A stretch of 64,000 nt of DNA from Rossellomorea aquimaris (GTDB taxonomy: Bacteria; Bacillota; Bacilli; Bacillales; Bacillaceae_B), in assembly GCF_008180865.1 (NCBI RefSeq), contig NZ_VTEX01000005.1, positions 248,001 through 312,000 on the forward strand. The letters are read 5' to 3'. The translations under genes were made by a program, and so were the position numbers. The notes under the pieces were generated by a model. That model ran no database searches. It had not been told where the DNA came from and was given only the letters and a program-made list of their open reading frames with translations. Below are positions 54,279 to 63,753 of the stretch, piece by piece. How positions within the stretch are numbered: position 1 is the stretch's first letter; each line of letters opens with the position of its first letter.

Positions 54279-54451
54279 TATTGCAGCTCCCTTATAAAAC
54301 AAAGTGGAATCTCCTGCATAACATATTTTCCCATAATTTACTTTTCATTCTACTGTAAAAAGGGGCATTCGAATAATATGAAAACTGAAAGGACATTCAT
54401 AACATTCTCTTATTGATATAAGAAAAATCAGTCCATGACAGCCAATAAAAA

Positions 54452-54478
54452 AGCAAGCAGGAAAATATCCTGCTTGCT
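54452..54478 (-). terminator. Terminator of the 50-aa protein gene
   Basis: AGCAAGCAGGA pairs with TCCTGCTTGCT; a T run follows on the minus strand. Confidence 0.85.
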
Positions 54479-54553
54479 CTCGACTGCCTTTATTCAGCTT
54501 CATATATATTACCCTAAGCATGGAAGCTTGTAGAAAATAGGTATCTTTACTGC

Positions 54554-54706
54554 CTACTTCTCATTCTCTTCATTCTCATACGTGCCATATTGACCATTCT
54601 CCGTATCAATGACTCCGCTAGTATAAGAATCCATGATCTGCTGGCTCACCTGTTCATTTGCCTGCTCATCATACGAAAACTGCTCTTTCGGATCCCTCTT
54701 CTTCAT
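54554..54706 (-). CDS. 50-aa acidic small protein (possibly DUF4025/YozQ-like)
   Basis: Reads MKKRDPKEQFSYDEQANEQV, then SQQIMDSYTSGVIDT, and ends in an acidic tail (ENEENEK). The ribosome site AAGGGGG is 6-7 nt from the ATG and a good terminator follows, so expression is likely. The EQVSQQIMDSYTSGVID core is reminiscent of Bacillus YozQ-type spore-associated small proteins, but this is a weak match from memory. Confidence 0.65.
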   Translation of the reverse strand: MKKRDPKEQFSYDEQANEQVSQQIMDSYTSGVIDTENGQYGTYENEENEK

Positions 54707-54813
54707 GTCGATTCCCCCTTATACTAAGTAATCTATTCCCTTATATTGTTCGAAAATTGGCTACAGATATGAGTGGAAAAATATAGTATGATAATGGTAA
54801 GGAGGGGATAACA

Positions 54814-55266
54814 GTGAGTTTAAAATATCAGAACATATTAGTAGCTGTAGATGGATCCAAAGAAGCGGAATGGGCATTCAAAAAAGGGATTGCCATCGCT
54901 AAACGGAATGATGCTATTCTTTCATTGATACACGTAATCGATACCCGCTCCTTCGCGGCAATCGAATCCTATGATCGGACGGTAGGAGAAAGAGCTATCA
55001 AGTATGCTGAAGAATTGTTAGAAGAGTACAAAGCAGAAGCTGCAGAAGCAGGGTTAACAAAAGTGAAAACCTATGTCGAGTACGGCTCCCCGAAAGTGAT
55101 CATCCCAAGAGAAGCAACAAAGAACGTAGGAGCAGACCTTGTCATATGCGGCGCAACCGGACTCAACGCCGTTGAACGATTCCTCATCGGAAGTGTGTCA
55201 GAGCATATCACACGTGCTGCCCATTGTGATGTTCTTGTTGTAAGAACAGAAGAAGTGGAAGAGTAA
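54814..55266 (+). CDS. Universal stress protein (UspA family)
   Basis: A 150-aa single Usp domain. ILVAVDGSKEAEWAFKKGIA starts the fold, and the ATP-binding signature GATGLNAVERFLIGSVSEHI (G-2x-G-9x-GS) is intact, so it should bind ATP. The start is GTG with GGAGGGG. It resembles B. subtilis YxiE/NhaX. It is monocistronic with a strong shared terminator. Confidence 0.93.
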   Translation: MSLKYQNILVAVDGSKEAEWAFKKGIAIAKRNDAILSLIHVIDTRSFAAIESYDRTVGERAIKYAEELLEEYKAEAAEAGLTKVKTYVEYGSPKVIIPREATKNVGADLVICGATGLNAVERFLIGSVSEHITRAAHCDVLVVRTEEVEE

Positions 55267-55280
55267 TTTCATATAAATAA

Positions 55281-55324
55281 GAGAGCCGTTGAATGTAGAT
55301 TGTCACTACGTTCAACGGCTCTCT
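55281..55324. terminator. Bidirectional terminator between usp and argH
   Basis: AGAGCCGTTGAA pairs with TTCAACGGCTCT. T runs on both outer sides serve the convergent genes. Confidence 0.9.
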
Positions 55325-55328
55325 TTTT

Positions 55329-56723
55329 CTACACTGATTGAGCTGTAAGGTATTTCAAATGAGCTTTCCCCTTCTCAATCTGAACCTTCACTTGTTCAAA
55401 CCCGGTACCACCATACGACTTTCTTCTTTCAACAGCAGAATACGGAGTCAAAATCGAATAAATATCTTCTTCAATCAAGGAAGAAAATTCACCGTACTCC
55501 TCCAAAGAAACATCCTTCAGATAGCAGCCTCTTTCAATACAATAGAGAACCAGCTTCCCGACGATTTCATGGGCTTGTCTGAACGGAATGCCTTTCGTCG
55601 CCAAATAGTCTGCAAGCTCTGTCGCGTTGGAAAAGTCGTTCCCTACCGCTTCCTCCATTTGTTTCGTGTTCACTTTCATCGTAGAGATCATTCCCGTAAA
55701 AATCTTCAGGGATCCCACCACCGTTTTAACGGTATCAAACATACCTTCCTTGTCTTCCTGCATATCCTTGTTGTACGCAAGAGGCAAGCCTTTTAAAACG
55801 GTGAGTAGAGAAATGAGATTTCCATTCACTCTTCCTGTCTTCCCTCTGACAAGCTCCGCCATATCCGGGTTTTTCTTTTGCGGCATGATGCTGCTGCCTG
55901 TCGTGAAGCTGTCATCAAGCTCGATGAATCGAAACTCTTCCGTGGACCACAGAATCATTTCTTCCGCTAAACGGGAAAGATGCGTCATCATAATCGAACT
56001 GTTGCTCAGGAATTCCAGGATAAAATCACGATCACTTACGGCATCGAGACTGTTTTCATAGCATGAACCGAAGCCGAGAAGATCAGCTGAATATTCCCTG
56101 TCGATCGGGAATGTCGTCCCAGCCAGTGCACCTGCGCCTAATGGAGATATGTCGATTCTTTTAAGAGAGTCAACGAGACGCTCCTTATCCCGATTGATCA
56201 TCCAGAAATAACACATCAGATGATGAGCGAAAGAGATCGGCTGGGCACGTTGAAGATGAGTATATCCAGGAATGATCGTTTCTACATTTTTTTCCGCCTG
56301 AAGGATGATCGCCTCCTGAAGGTCCTCAACGAGTTTCACGATCTCCTCTACGCGTCTCTTTAGAAACAGATGCATGTCGGTCGCAATCTGGTCATTTCGG
56401 CTTCTGCCTGTATGAAGTTTACCGCCGACCTCGCCGATTAAATCAATCAGCTGCTTCTCCAAATTCAGGTGGATATCTTCATACTCGACAGAAAACTGAA
56501 GTTCATTCTTTTCGGCTTTTCCGTACAGCACATGAAGTCCGTCAAGGATTTGATCCGCTTCACTGACAGTCAAGATCCCGCATTTCTTTAACATTTTCAC
56601 ATGGGCGATGCTGCCTTCTATATCTTCTAGAACGAGCTCCTGATCGAAAGAGATGGATGCGTTGAATTCATCCACCCATTCTTCCGGCTTCTTTGTGAAA
56701 CGTCCTCCCCAGAGCTTGCTCAT
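55329..56723 (-). CDS. argH: Argininosuccinate lyase
   Basis: A 464-aa enzyme that splits argininosuccinate into arginine and fumarate, the last step of arginine synthesis. The family signature [12 protein letters not shown] is intact, as are [12 protein letters not shown] and the catalytic-histidine segment [10 protein letters not shown]. Length is normal. It overlaps argG by 4 bp (ATGA), so the two are coupled. Confidence 0.98.
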   Translation of the reverse strand: MSKLWGGRFTKKPEEWVDEFNASISFDQELVLEDIEGSIAHVKMLKKCGILTVSEADQILDGLHVLYGKAEKNELQFSVEYEDIHLNLEKQLIDLIGEVGGKLHTGRSRNDQIATDMHLFLKRRVEEIVKLVEDLQEAIILQAEKNVETIIPGYTHLQRAQPISFAHHLMCYFWMINRDKERLVDSLKRIDISPLGAGALAGTTFPIDREYSADLLGFGSCYENSLDAVSDRDFILEFLSNSSIMMTHLSRLAEEMILWSTEEFRFIELDDSFTTGSSIMPQKKNPDMAELVRGKTGRVNGNLISLLTVLKGLPLAYNKDMQEDKEGMFDTVKTVVGSLKIFTGMISTMKVNTKQMEEAVGNDFSNATELADYLATKGIPFRQAHEIVGKLVLYCIERGCYLKDVSLEEYGEFSSLIEEDIYSILTPYSAVERRKSYGGTGFEQVKVQIEKGKAHLKYLTAQSV

Positions 56724-57931
56724 AGAGTCACTTTCTCCTTCTTCTCAGCGTTGACCATTGCTGAAACCTTTGTCGGCAGACCCCATAACTGAATGAATCC
56801 AACGGCTGCATCATGATCGAATTCATCTGCTTTTGTATACGTCGCAAGTTTTTCATCATATAAGGAATTCGGTGATTTTCTTCCTTCCACGATTGCATGG
56901 CCCTTGAATAACTTCACGCGTACGACACCATTCACATACACCTGAGTTTGATCAAGGAATGCTTTCAGTGCTTTATTCAGTGGTGAAAACCATAATCCTT
57001 CATAAATCAACTCCGTCATTTTCTTCTCGATCACAGGTTTGTAATGAGCAAGCTCTTTCACAAGCGTGAGGTCTTCAAGTTCCTTATGTGCCTTTAACAG
57101 CGTGACGGCAGCTGGACACTCATACACTTCACGTGACTTGATCCCGACCAGGCGGTTCTCCACATGATCGATACGTCCGACCCCATGCTTACCAGCGATG
57201 ACATTCAGTTTGGAAATGATCTCATGCAGCGGATATGCGACATGATTCAATTCAACAGGAACACCATTAGAGAATGTAATCTCTACCACATCAGCTTCGT
57301 TTGGTGACTCTTCAATACTGGAAGTTAAATCATATGCATCCTCAGGTGGAGCGGCCCATGGATCTTCAAGAACACCACATTCATTGCTTCTTCCCCATAA
57401 GTTCTGATCGATGCTATAAGGAGAATCAAGATTGATTGGAATAGGAATGCCCTTGTCCTTCGCATATTCAATCTCTTCCTCACGTGACCATTTCCATTCG
57501 CGAACCGGTGCAATCACTTCTAAATTAGGATTCAATGCAGCGATGGATACTTCAAATCTCACCTGGTCATTCCCTTTCCCTGTACATCCATGTGCGACCG
57601 CAGTAGCATTTTCCTGCTCAGCGATTTCCACAAGTTTTTGGGCAATCAAAGGTCTTGATAGAGCAGATACCAGTGGGTACTTTCCTTCGTACAGGGCGTG
57701 ACTTTGTAATGCAAGAAGGGCATATTCATTCGCAAATTCTTCCTTGGCATCAATCACAAAGCTTTTTGAAGCTCCTACTTTCAGCGCCTTCGCTTGAACA
57801 AAATCTAAATCTTTTCCTTCCCCGACATCCAGGCAACATGCAACCACTTCATATCCTTTTTCCTTTAACCATTGAACCGCGACTGACGTATCTAAACCAC
57901 CTGAATAGGCTAATACCACTTTTTTATTCAT
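56720..57931 (-). CDS. argG: Argininosuccinate synthase
   Basis: A 403-aa ATP-dependent enzyme joining citrulline and aspartate. The PP-loop [29 protein letters not shown] and the [13 protein letters not shown] region are intact. It is first in the argGH operon. The promoter holds ARG-box-like sites, so repression by an ArgR/AhrC-type protein is expected. Confidence 0.98.
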   Translation of the reverse strand: MNKKVVLAYSGGLDTSVAVQWLKEKGYEVVACCLDVGEGKDLDFVQAKALKVGASKSFVIDAKEEFANEYALLALQSHALYEGKYPLVSALSRPLIAQKLVEIAEQENATAVAHGCTGKGNDQVRFEVSIAALNPNLEVIAPVREWKWSREEEIEYAKDKGIPIPINLDSPYSIDQNLWGRSNECGVLEDPWAAPPEDAYDLTSSIEESPNEADVVEITFSNGVPVELNHVAYPLHEIISKLNVIAGKHGVGRIDHVENRLVGIKSREVYECPAAVTLLKAHKELEDLTLVKELAHYKPVIEKKMTELIYEGLWFSPLNKALKAFLDQTQVYVNGVVRVKLFKGHAIVEGRKSPNSLYDEKLATYTKADEFDHDAAVGFIQLWGLPTKVSAMVNAEKKEKVTL

Positions 57932-57961
57932 CCGTATCTCCTCCTGTTGATTTTATATAAA

Positions 57962-58036
57962 ATGAATATTTATTCTTTAAGATGAATTTATATTAGCAGT
58001 TAATGAGAGATACATCAATACTTATTCATAAATTTG
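57962..58036 (-). promoter_or_regulatory. argGH promoter with ARG-box-like sites
   Basis: On the minus strand TTGATG, 17 bp and TAATAT (57990-58018) form a promoter. ARG-box-like AT-rich palindromes flank it: ATGAATATTTATTC (57962-57975) and TTATTCATAAATTTG (58022-58036). They resemble the ATGAATWWWWATTCA sites bound by AhrC/ArgR. Confidence 0.65.
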
Positions 58037-58141
58037 TATAAATATTTTATCGATGGAATGTGAGATTCCCTTTGTACTGGGCTTGTCGGTTCATTTATTG
58101 TAGGATGAAAGAAGAATGAAACGTAAGGAGAATCCATATAG

Positions 58142-58459
58142 ATGAAAAACGAATTTTTTTCATATAATTCAAGACTTGGAATTCATCTTCCCCGGGTCTC
58201 GAAGGATTGGCCCTCTTACTCTCCTGAGGAACAGGAAATCATTCTTCTTGAATGGGAGCGCGTTAGGGGAATGATTCCTGACCGGATCCAGGAAATAGAA
58301 GAGGAGATTGAAAGACTGCAGGCGAAGTTAGCCCAGGAAGACAATTTCGACAGATCCTGCATGATCAACGGAGAGATTTCCGAGAGAGCTTCAGAGATCA
58401 ATGATTTATGGATCTGGTATCGGAACACTCCGGATAAAACACAAAGGGGAATGATGTGA
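58142..58459 (+). CDS. Small hypothetical protein with coiled-coil segment
   Basis: A 105-aa acidic soluble protein. Its middle part (DRIQEIEEEIERLQAKLAQE) should form a coiled coil. Tryptophan-rich ends include KDWPSYSPEEQ and DLWIWYRNTPD. The ATG lies 7 nt after GTAAGGAG. I do not recognise the family. It is convergent with the EcsC gene and separated from argG by the divergent arg promoter region. Confidence 0.7.
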   Translation: MKNEFFSYNSRLGIHLPRVSKDWPSYSPEEQEIILLEWERVRGMIPDRIQEIEEEIERLQAKLAQEDNFDRSCMINGEISERASEINDLWIWYRNTPDKTQRGMM

Positions 58460-58473
58460 GCACATCATTCCCC
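58446..58473. terminator. Bidirectional terminator between the small protein and ecsC genes
   Basis: GGGGAATGATGTG pairs with CACATCATTCCCC. It overlaps the end of the upstream coding sequence. Confidence 0.75.
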
Positions 58474-58478
58474 GTCGT

Positions 58479-59327
58479 TTATTGGTCATTTTTCTTTTCG
58501 CGTAAATAGCGGTACTGATAATATTTTTCCGCAAAATCGGTAATTTTTCTGGAAAGCTGATAATTCGAACCCGCTCCGATGGCGATGCTGACAAGGGGCA
58601 GACCGGACCACTTCTTCCCTTTGAACATAGTGATGGCCATGGCTTTAAGCGCCTGTTTCATGGATCCTTCCAGCCACGTGTAGTCCGTCAGCTGCTCCGA
58701 TCCATCATAGAAGTAATTGGAATCCTTCTTATTTAAATCCTCCATCAGATCTTCCCACGCAAGGGCACGGAGCCTTGCAGGAAGGGTCGCTGCATGAAAC
58801 ACTTTCAGTGACGTCATCATTTCAAATGGGGTCTGCACATCAAATCCATAGGTGATGGCAATGAGCTGCACCGAACGAAGATTGATGACGAGCATGGCAG
58901 GCAGATCAGAACCGATCGCTACTAGGCCGCCGGTCCCCGTCACCCCTCCTTGTAACAGGGAGTAGATGCGATGTCGTCCCGCATGCTGTTCCGCTATGTA
59001 ATGAAGCTGATCAATCGTTAAATAATGAAGATCCTCGACCGTCTGAATGTCTTGATTAAAGGCTCGTGCCGTCACAAGGATGCGCTCACGGGCGTCATTT
59101 TGCATCTGTGAACCTTGAATAAGAGAGTGCATGTGGAACAACCAGCCATCCAGCCGCTGGAAAAATTGAGCCTGAACATCTTCAGGGATGGATTCAAATG
59201 CGTAATCCAACCATTTCACATATGTATGCTCCAAATCATTCGCTTCGTATTCAAATAATTCTTCTCTCCACGCTTTAATCGACTGCCATACCTGATTATC
59301 TCGTTCTGACCAATTCACTTCTCCCAC
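58479..59327 (-). CDS. ecsC: EcsC family protein
   Basis: A 282-aa protein of the EcsC family. Glycine-rich hydrophobic stretches (LLQGGVTGTGGLVAIGSDLP and PLVSIAIGAGSNYQL) mark the family. In B. subtilis ecsC sits in the ecsABC operon, but here it stands alone between arg and ack genes, so it is a free-standing paralogue. The function is unknown. The ribosome site GGAGTGGGAG precedes the ATG. Confidence 0.85.
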   Translation of the reverse strand: MGEVNWSERDNQVWQSIKAWREELFEYEANDLEHTYVKWLDYAFESIPEDVQAQFFQRLDGWLFHMHSLIQGSQMQNDARERILVTARAFNQDIQTVEDLHYLTIDQLHYIAEQHAGRHRIYSLLQGGVTGTGGLVAIGSDLPAMLVINLRSVQLIAITYGFDVQTPFEMMTSLKVFHAATLPARLRALAWEDLMEDLNKKDSNYFYDGSEQLTDYTWLEGSMKQALKAMAITMFKGKKWSGLPLVSIAIGAGSNYQLSRKITDFAEKYYQYRYLREKKNDQ

Positions 59328-59473
59328 TCCTTTTACATTCGTTAAATTACGTATAGTATACCATATCTAGGGAGGACAATCCTTTTGTTATGAGTAAGCG
59401 TTTGGAATAGTCAGTAAAGTTAGTCACTTAGTGAAATGCTTGTGGGACGGCACATAGACATTTCGACAATGTG
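59328..59473. other. Start of a 600-bp gene-free region
   Basis: There is no gene between the ecsC start and the ackA terminator. This first part carries the ecsC promoter region, and the rest contains two periodic arrays described separately. The interval 59542-59735 shows no gene or clear signal. Confidence 0.5.
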
Positions 59474-59541
59474 GCACGATTTTTTAAAATCCCGCACGAT
59501 AATCGCTAATCCGGAATGATTCCCATCATATCTCGCATGAT
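59474..59541. repeat. Degenerate tandem array, ~20-bp period (GCACGAT type)
   Basis: GCACGAT, GCACGAT, GAATGAT and GCATGAT recur at 59474, 59494, 59514 and 59535, each preceded by two to three C/G/T and followed by ~10 AT-rich bases. The period is 20, 20 and 21 bp. Units are diverged but the register is kept. Confidence 0.7.
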
Positions 59542-59735
59542 TTTTCGTGGAAGGTGATCCTCACTAAAGAATCCTCTAGCTTGTACAGCATAATGCCCCT
59601 ATCACCAGAAACAAACCTACATGAAATAGTGAAAATTCCATTACAAATTGGACTATAACAGGGTGATCAAGGTCATTAAAAGCCTTCACACATTTAACCA
59701 GCATGATCCAATCCACTATAAGACCCTCTGTTTAG

Positions 59736-59857
59736 ATATATGAACCGGTTTTGACAATTTTCGAACCGGAAATCTGATATATGAACCGGTTTCGACAACT
59801 TATGATCCAAGATTCTCATATATGATCCGCTTTTCAATTTTATGATCCTTTTGTCGA
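59736..59857. repeat. Tandem array of 41-bp units (TATGAACCGG type)
   Basis: GATATATGAACCGGTTTTGA at 59736 recurs as GATATATGAACCGGTTTCGA at 59777 and CATATATGATCCGCTTTTCA at 59818, exactly 41 bp apart. Each unit contains a half-copy ~20 bp later (TCGAACCGG, TTATGATCC, TTATGATCC), so the basic period is again ~20.5 bp. Confidence 0.8.
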
Positions 59858-59883
59858 AAATTATCGTTTTCTACGACTAGAAA

Positions 59884-59919
59884 GTAAAAAAACAGGATCC
59901 CCCCGAAAGGCGATCCTGT
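59884..59919 (-). terminator. Terminator of ackA
   Basis: ACAGGATC pairs with GATCCTGT, followed on the minus strand by seven Ts. Confidence 0.85.
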
Positions 59920-59928
59920 GTAAGTTTA

Positions 59929-61122
59929 TTAGATATTTCCTTTTTCCACTACATCACGTGCAATCATGACTTCTTCGTTTGTCGGAATGATCATGACTTT
60001 TACAGGTGAATGCGGGTAGTTAACGAATGCTTCTTTACCGCGGACCTGATTACGTGCCGGATCCCAGTATACGCCCATGAATTCCAAGCCTTGAAGGACT
60101 CTTTCACGGATTAGCGTACTGTTTTCACCGATACCTGCTGTGAAGACAATTGCGTCTACACCGTACATGCGGGATGCATAAGAACCGATGTATTTATGGA
60201 TACGGTTGGCGAACACTTCAAGAGCCAGTTCCGCACGCTCGTTACCTTCAGAAGCCTGTTGCTCGATATCACGAAGGTCACTTGAGAACCCGGATACACC
60301 AAGCATACCGGATTTCTTGTTCAGGATGTTCAATACTTCATCAGCCGTTGATCCCGTTTTCTCCATAATGAACGGGATAAGGGCAGGGTCGATATTACCT
60401 GAACGAGTTCCCATGGCAACACCGGCAAGTGGAGTGAAGCCCATGGATGTATCGATTGATTTACCGCCTTCGATCGCTGCGATACTTGCCCCATTCCCAA
60501 GGTGACAAGAAATCAAGCGGACTTGCTCTTTCGGACGGCCAAGCATTTCCGCAGCACGCTCGGATACATACTTATGGGAAGTACCGTGGAAGCCGTACTT
60601 ACGGATTCCGTAATCTTCATAGTACTCATAAGGAAGGCTGTATAAGAACGAGCTTTCCGGCATGGATTGGTGGAACGCTGTATCAAAGACAGCAACCGCA
60701 GGTACATTCGGCAATACATTATGGAATGCCTTGATACCCGTCAGGTTTGCCGGGTTATGAAGTGGAGCCAGATCAGAAAGTTCTTCAATCTTGGATACTA
60801 CTTCGTCCGTGATCAGAACGGATTCATTAAAGACCTCGCCACCATGTACGACACGATGTCCGATCCCGTCGATTTCATCAAGTGAATCGATGATGCCAAA
60901 GCCTGTCAGCTTTTCAAGCAGCATTTTAACCGCTACCTCATGGTTCGGAATATCTGTCACTTCTTCACGTTTCTCATCATTAACCGTTATATTAAATACC
61001 GCATCATTCAGTCCGATACGTTCAATAAGACCTTTTGTAATAACCGTTTCTTCAGGCATATCAAAAAGCTGAAACTTTAAAGAAGAGCTTCCAGCATTAA
61101 TTGCAATCACTTTTTTTGCCAC
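59929..61122 (-). CDS. ackA: Acetate kinase
   Basis: A 397-aa enzyme that makes ATP and acetate from acetyl phosphate. The ASKHA fold markers are [14 protein letters not shown] at the N-terminus, [30 protein letters not shown] and FTAGIGENS. Length is normal. It stands alone between two repeat-bearing intergenic regions. A consensus cre site ~125 bp upstream suggests CcpA activation, as in B. subtilis. Confidence 0.98.
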   Translation of the reverse strand: MAKKVIAINAGSSSLKFQLFDMPEETVITKGLIERIGLNDAVFNITVNDEKREEVTDIPNHEVAVKMLLEKLTGFGIIDSLDEIDGIGHRVVHGGEVFNESVLITDEVVSKIEELSDLAPLHNPANLTGIKAFHNVLPNVPAVAVFDTAFHQSMPESSFLYSLPYEYYEDYGIRKYGFHGTSHKYVSERAAEMLGRPKEQVRLISCHLGNGASIAAIEGGKSIDTSMGFTPLAGVAMGTRSGNIDPALIPFIMEKTGSTADEVLNILNKKSGMLGVSGFSSDLRDIEQQASEGNERAELALEVFANRIHKYIGSYASRMYGVDAIVFTAGIGENSTLIRERVLQGLEFMGVYWDPARNQVRGKEAFVNYPHSPVKVMIIPTNEEVMIARDVVEKGNI

Positions 61123-61246
61123 GTTGTATCGCTCCTTTTGTTTTCGATCTCTTGACTCTTATTTATTCTGTTCATTGAATCATTTTTTATCTCTCAATTC
61201 CCCATTAAATCACTGACTCCCCCCTATTTCAAGAAAAAGCTTGAAA

Positions 61247-61260
61247 TGACATCGTTTTCA
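61247..61260. promoter_or_regulatory. Candidate CcpA (cre) site upstream of ackA
   Basis: TGACATCGTTTTCA fits the cre consensus TGWNANCGNTNWCA at every position. It lies upstream of ackA, where CcpA activates the gene in B. subtilis. Confidence 0.65.
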
Positions 61261-61345
61261 TGTTAAATTAAATATTTTCACAAAAAACAGAATTCGTGGT
61301 GATAAAAAGATAGTAGCGTGGAAGCGGGAGCTTGGAGGTCCGCAA

Positions 61346-61425
61346 ATTTTGTCGGATTGTGTAGAACGGTCGATATATCCGATTAAAGGTTGATAAGTCG
61401 CAAAAACGGTCGATATCCCAAAATC
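61346..61425. repeat. Degenerate tandem array, 20-bp period (ACGGTCGATAT type)
   Basis: ACGGTCGATAT occurs at 61366 and 61406. AAGGTTGATAA sits midway at 61386, and a weaker unit lies at 61346. The period is 20 bp. Confidence 0.65.
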
Positions 61426-61479
61426 GAATGCCTCGTTTCCTTCATACCCGTAACAGATGGAGAGTAAAACACAAAAAAA

Positions 61480-61497
61480 GACCGCCAAAAGGCAGTC
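61480..61497 (-). terminator. Terminator of ytxK
   Basis: GACCGCC and GGCAGTC form a short stem with loop AAAA; seven Ts follow on the minus strand. Confidence 0.8.
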
Positions 61498-61507
61498 CAG
61501 TAAAATT

Positions 61508-62503
61508 TTATTGTTTATTCTGTGCAAGCCACTGATCGATCTTAGACATGATGTCCTGCAGGGCTCTTTGATTCGATAAGCTTGGCAGCTGGGCAAGCAA
61601 TACTTCTTTAGGTGGCTTCAGGCCATCTTTTTTCTTTTGAAGGATCAGAATGCTTTTCGCTGAGTTTTTGTTTTTGAACAGGGAAAGAGGCAGCTGTAAG
61701 AAGCCTTGGATGTCTGCCTTTTCTTTCAAATACGTTTGCAGCTGTGCACTGTATGGAGATTCGAAAAGTCCATTTGGCACGATGAAGAAAAGGTATCCTC
61801 CGTCTTTCGTGTGCTTCAGGCTTTGTTCCATAAACAGATGGTGGGCATATGAATGGCCTTCTTCTGCTTTCAGCTCATAGTCCTGTGCACGTAAATCGTT
61901 CGGGTAATAGCCGATTGGCAGATCACATAACACAAGGTCTACAGGGTCGATGAACAGTGGTTCGATTGAATCCTGATTAAAGAGCTGTAGTGGATGTTTT
62001 TGAAGATCGGCTCCTACGTATGCAAGTTTGATCAATACTTCATCAATTTCAACCCCGATGGATTGTGTTTCTTTTCCTGGCATTTGATTCAATACCGTCG
62101 TCAGGAGGTTTCCTGTTCCGATCGCCGGATCCAGGATGGTTAGTTTGTCCATGCCCCGGGTGAATTTATTGACTAAGTAGCTGATAAATAAGCCAAGTGA
62201 GTCAGGTGTCATCTGATGATTCGGCTGTACGTTTTCTTTCATTCCTTTTAGTATCGCAAATTGAAAGGCTTTACGGATATTTTCATTCTCCAGCTGAGAA
62301 AGTGTCACTTCATCGTACTTTTTGTTCAAACGTTTCTTGGTCAGTTCACTTACTTCTTCTTGCAGGACGTCACCCTGAAATAGGTTTTCCCCTGTTTCGG
62401 CAACGGCTTCTAAATAGCTGCATGCTAATTCCTCTTGCAGCAGTGTAGCAGTTTCATCGATTATTCCAAATAATGATTCGACTGGCGAATTAATCATCGG
62501 CAC
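61508..62503 (-). CDS. ytxK: YtxK-like N6-type SAM methyltransferase
   Basis: A 331-aa protein of the adenine N6-methylase-like class I methyltransferases. Motif I is ILDPAIGTGNLLTTVL. Motif IV reads DLPIGYYP in place of (N/D)PP(Y/F), so DNA methylation is doubtful. YtxK in B. subtilis neighbours ackA, as here, and has been linked to competence-regulated genes; its substrate is unknown. It ends with its own terminator. Confidence 0.9.
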   Translation of the reverse strand: MPMINSPVESLFGIIDETATLLQEELACSYLEAVAETGENLFQGDVLQEEVSELTKKRLNKKYDEVTLSQLENENIRKAFQFAILKGMKENVQPNHQMTPDSLGLFISYLVNKFTRGMDKLTILDPAIGTGNLLTTVLNQMPGKETQSIGVEIDEVLIKLAYVGADLQKHPLQLFNQDSIEPLFIDPVDLVLCDLPIGYYPNDLRAQDYELKAEEGHSYAHHLFMEQSLKHTKDGGYLFFIVPNGLFESPYSAQLQTYLKEKADIQGFLQLPLSLFKNKNSAKSILILQKKKDGLKPPKEVLLAQLPSLSNQRALQDIMSKIDQWLAQNKQ

Positions 62504-62570
62504 TCATTCCTTTATCACAATTTCATTCATCTATTTTACCTCTGTCCATAACGTTTGTAAAAAAAACAAT

Positions 62571-62595
62571 GCTGACCATGGAAAGTCAGGTCAGC
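62571..62595 (-). terminator. Terminator of tpx
   Basis: GCTGACC pairs with GGTCAGC. The minus strand continues with a T-rich stretch. Confidence 0.75.
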
Positions 62596-62625
62596 ATGTC
62601 TAAGCATTGTTCAGTTGGGACGGAA

Positions 62626-63126
62626 TTATTTAGCATTCTTCACTGCTTCAACGGCAGCGTCATAATCCGGGTGGTTCGTTGCTTCGCTTACATATTCCAC
62701 ATATGTCACTTCATCGTTGCTGTTTACCACGAACACAGCACGTGCAAGCAGACGAAGCTCTTGGATGTGTACGCCGAATGCTTCACCGAAAGAAAGATCG
62801 CGGTGATCGGAAAGCGTTTGAACGTTTTCGATACCGTTTGCTCCACACCAGCGCTTTTGAGCGAATGGAAGATCCACGGAAATCGTCAATACTTCTACAT
62901 TATCAAACTTGGTTGCTTCTTCATTGAATTTTCTTGTTTGTGCATCACAAACACCTGTATCGATGGAAGGAACGACACTGATCAAACGCACCTTGCCTTT
63001 GGAATCATTCAGTGTGACTTCCGATAAATCATTAGCTAATACTGTGAAGTTAGGAGCTTTGTCCCCTACTTTTACCTCATTACCTAATAGAGTGACAGGG
63101 TTATTCTTAAATGTAATGTTTGCCAT
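62626..63126 (-). CDS. tpx: Thiol peroxidase Tpx (atypical 2-Cys peroxiredoxin)
   Basis: A 166-aa enzyme that reduces hydroperoxides with thioredoxin. The peroxidatic cysteine is in [20 protein letters not shown] and the resolving cysteine in [12 protein letters not shown] start it at ATG 63126 after GGAGGAAC; an upstream in-frame ATG is out of keeping with family length. The place next to ytxK and ytfJ matches B. subtilis. Confidence 0.97.
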   Translation of the reverse strand: MANITFKNNPVTLLGNEVKVGDKAPNFTVLANDLSEVTLNDSKGKVRLISVVPSIDTGVCDAQTRKFNEEATKFDNVEVLTISVDLPFAQKRWCGANGIENVQTLSDHRDLSFGEAFGVHIQELRLLARAVFVVNSNDEVTYVEYVSEATNHPDYDAAVEAVKNAK

Positions 63127-63221
63127 TATTTGTTCCTCCTCCATAATAATATGTACATGTTTATAGTACAGAAAAACGATACGGTAAAGCAAATAATAGG
63201 GGTTCTTTTCAAAAAAAAGAT

Positions 63222-63247
63222 GAGCTCACTCATACTCGAGTAAGCTC
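63222..63247 (-). terminator. Terminator of the ytfI-ytfJ operon
   Basis: GAGCTcACTC pairs with GAGTaAGCTC, loop ATACTC. A run of eight Ts follows on the minus strand. Confidence 0.85.
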
Positions 63248-63255
63248 TCTATCTT

Positions 63256-63738
63256 TTACAGATCAAGTTTTTGATTGTGATTACCCTGACTGTTATTGTC
63301 CTGCTTGTTATCGTCCTTTTTCATCATGCCCTGAATCTTTTCGATGGCACCGGGAGCTAAGTCCAGCAGGCGATCGATCAGATGAGTGCTTTCATCTAAA
63401 TGAAGCATCTTGATTCCTTTTGAACTAACGATCAAGAAAGCGATCGGGGTGATGGAGACACCGCCCCCGCTACCTCCACCGAATGGCTGCTGCTTCTGGG
63501 ATGATTGATTGCTTCCGCTATCTCCGCCTTTTCCGCCACCATCATCTTTTCCTTTACCACCATCAAGGATGAATTCACTTCCGCCTGCAGCAAATCCAAA
63601 GCCAACCTTTGATACTGTCAGGATGACACTTCCATCGGGTGTTTCAACGGGATCACCGATAATCGTATTCACATCGATCATTTCTTTTAAATTTTCCATT
63701 GCCGTGGTCATTAGACCTTCAATAGGATGTTCTGACAT
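63256..63738 (-). CDS. ytfJ: Sporulation protein YtfJ (GerW family)
   Basis: A 160-aa protein with the GerW/YtfJ start HPIEGLMTTAMENLKEMIDV. A glycine-rich middle (GGKGKDDGGGKGGDSG) is followed by a hydrophobic block (PIAFLIVSSKGIKMLHLDES) and an Asn/Gln-rich tail. In B. subtilis it is made in the forespore and affects germination. It follows ytfI closely on the same strand. Confidence 0.95.
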   Translation of the reverse strand: MSEHPIEGLMTTAMENLKEMIDVNTIIGDPVETPDGSVILTVSKVGFGFAAGGSEFILDGGKGKDDGGGKGGDSGSNQSSQKQQPFGGGSGGGVSITPIAFLIVSSKGIKMLHLDESTHLIDRLLDLAPGAIEKIQGMMKKDDNKQDNNSQGNHNQKLDL

Positions 63739-63753
63739 GTAAAGACCTCCTTA

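Noticed and set aside
59736-59857. CRISPR-like array
   Set aside because: Units are head-to-tail with no spacers, diverge gradually and are ~20/41 bp; no cas genes are present.
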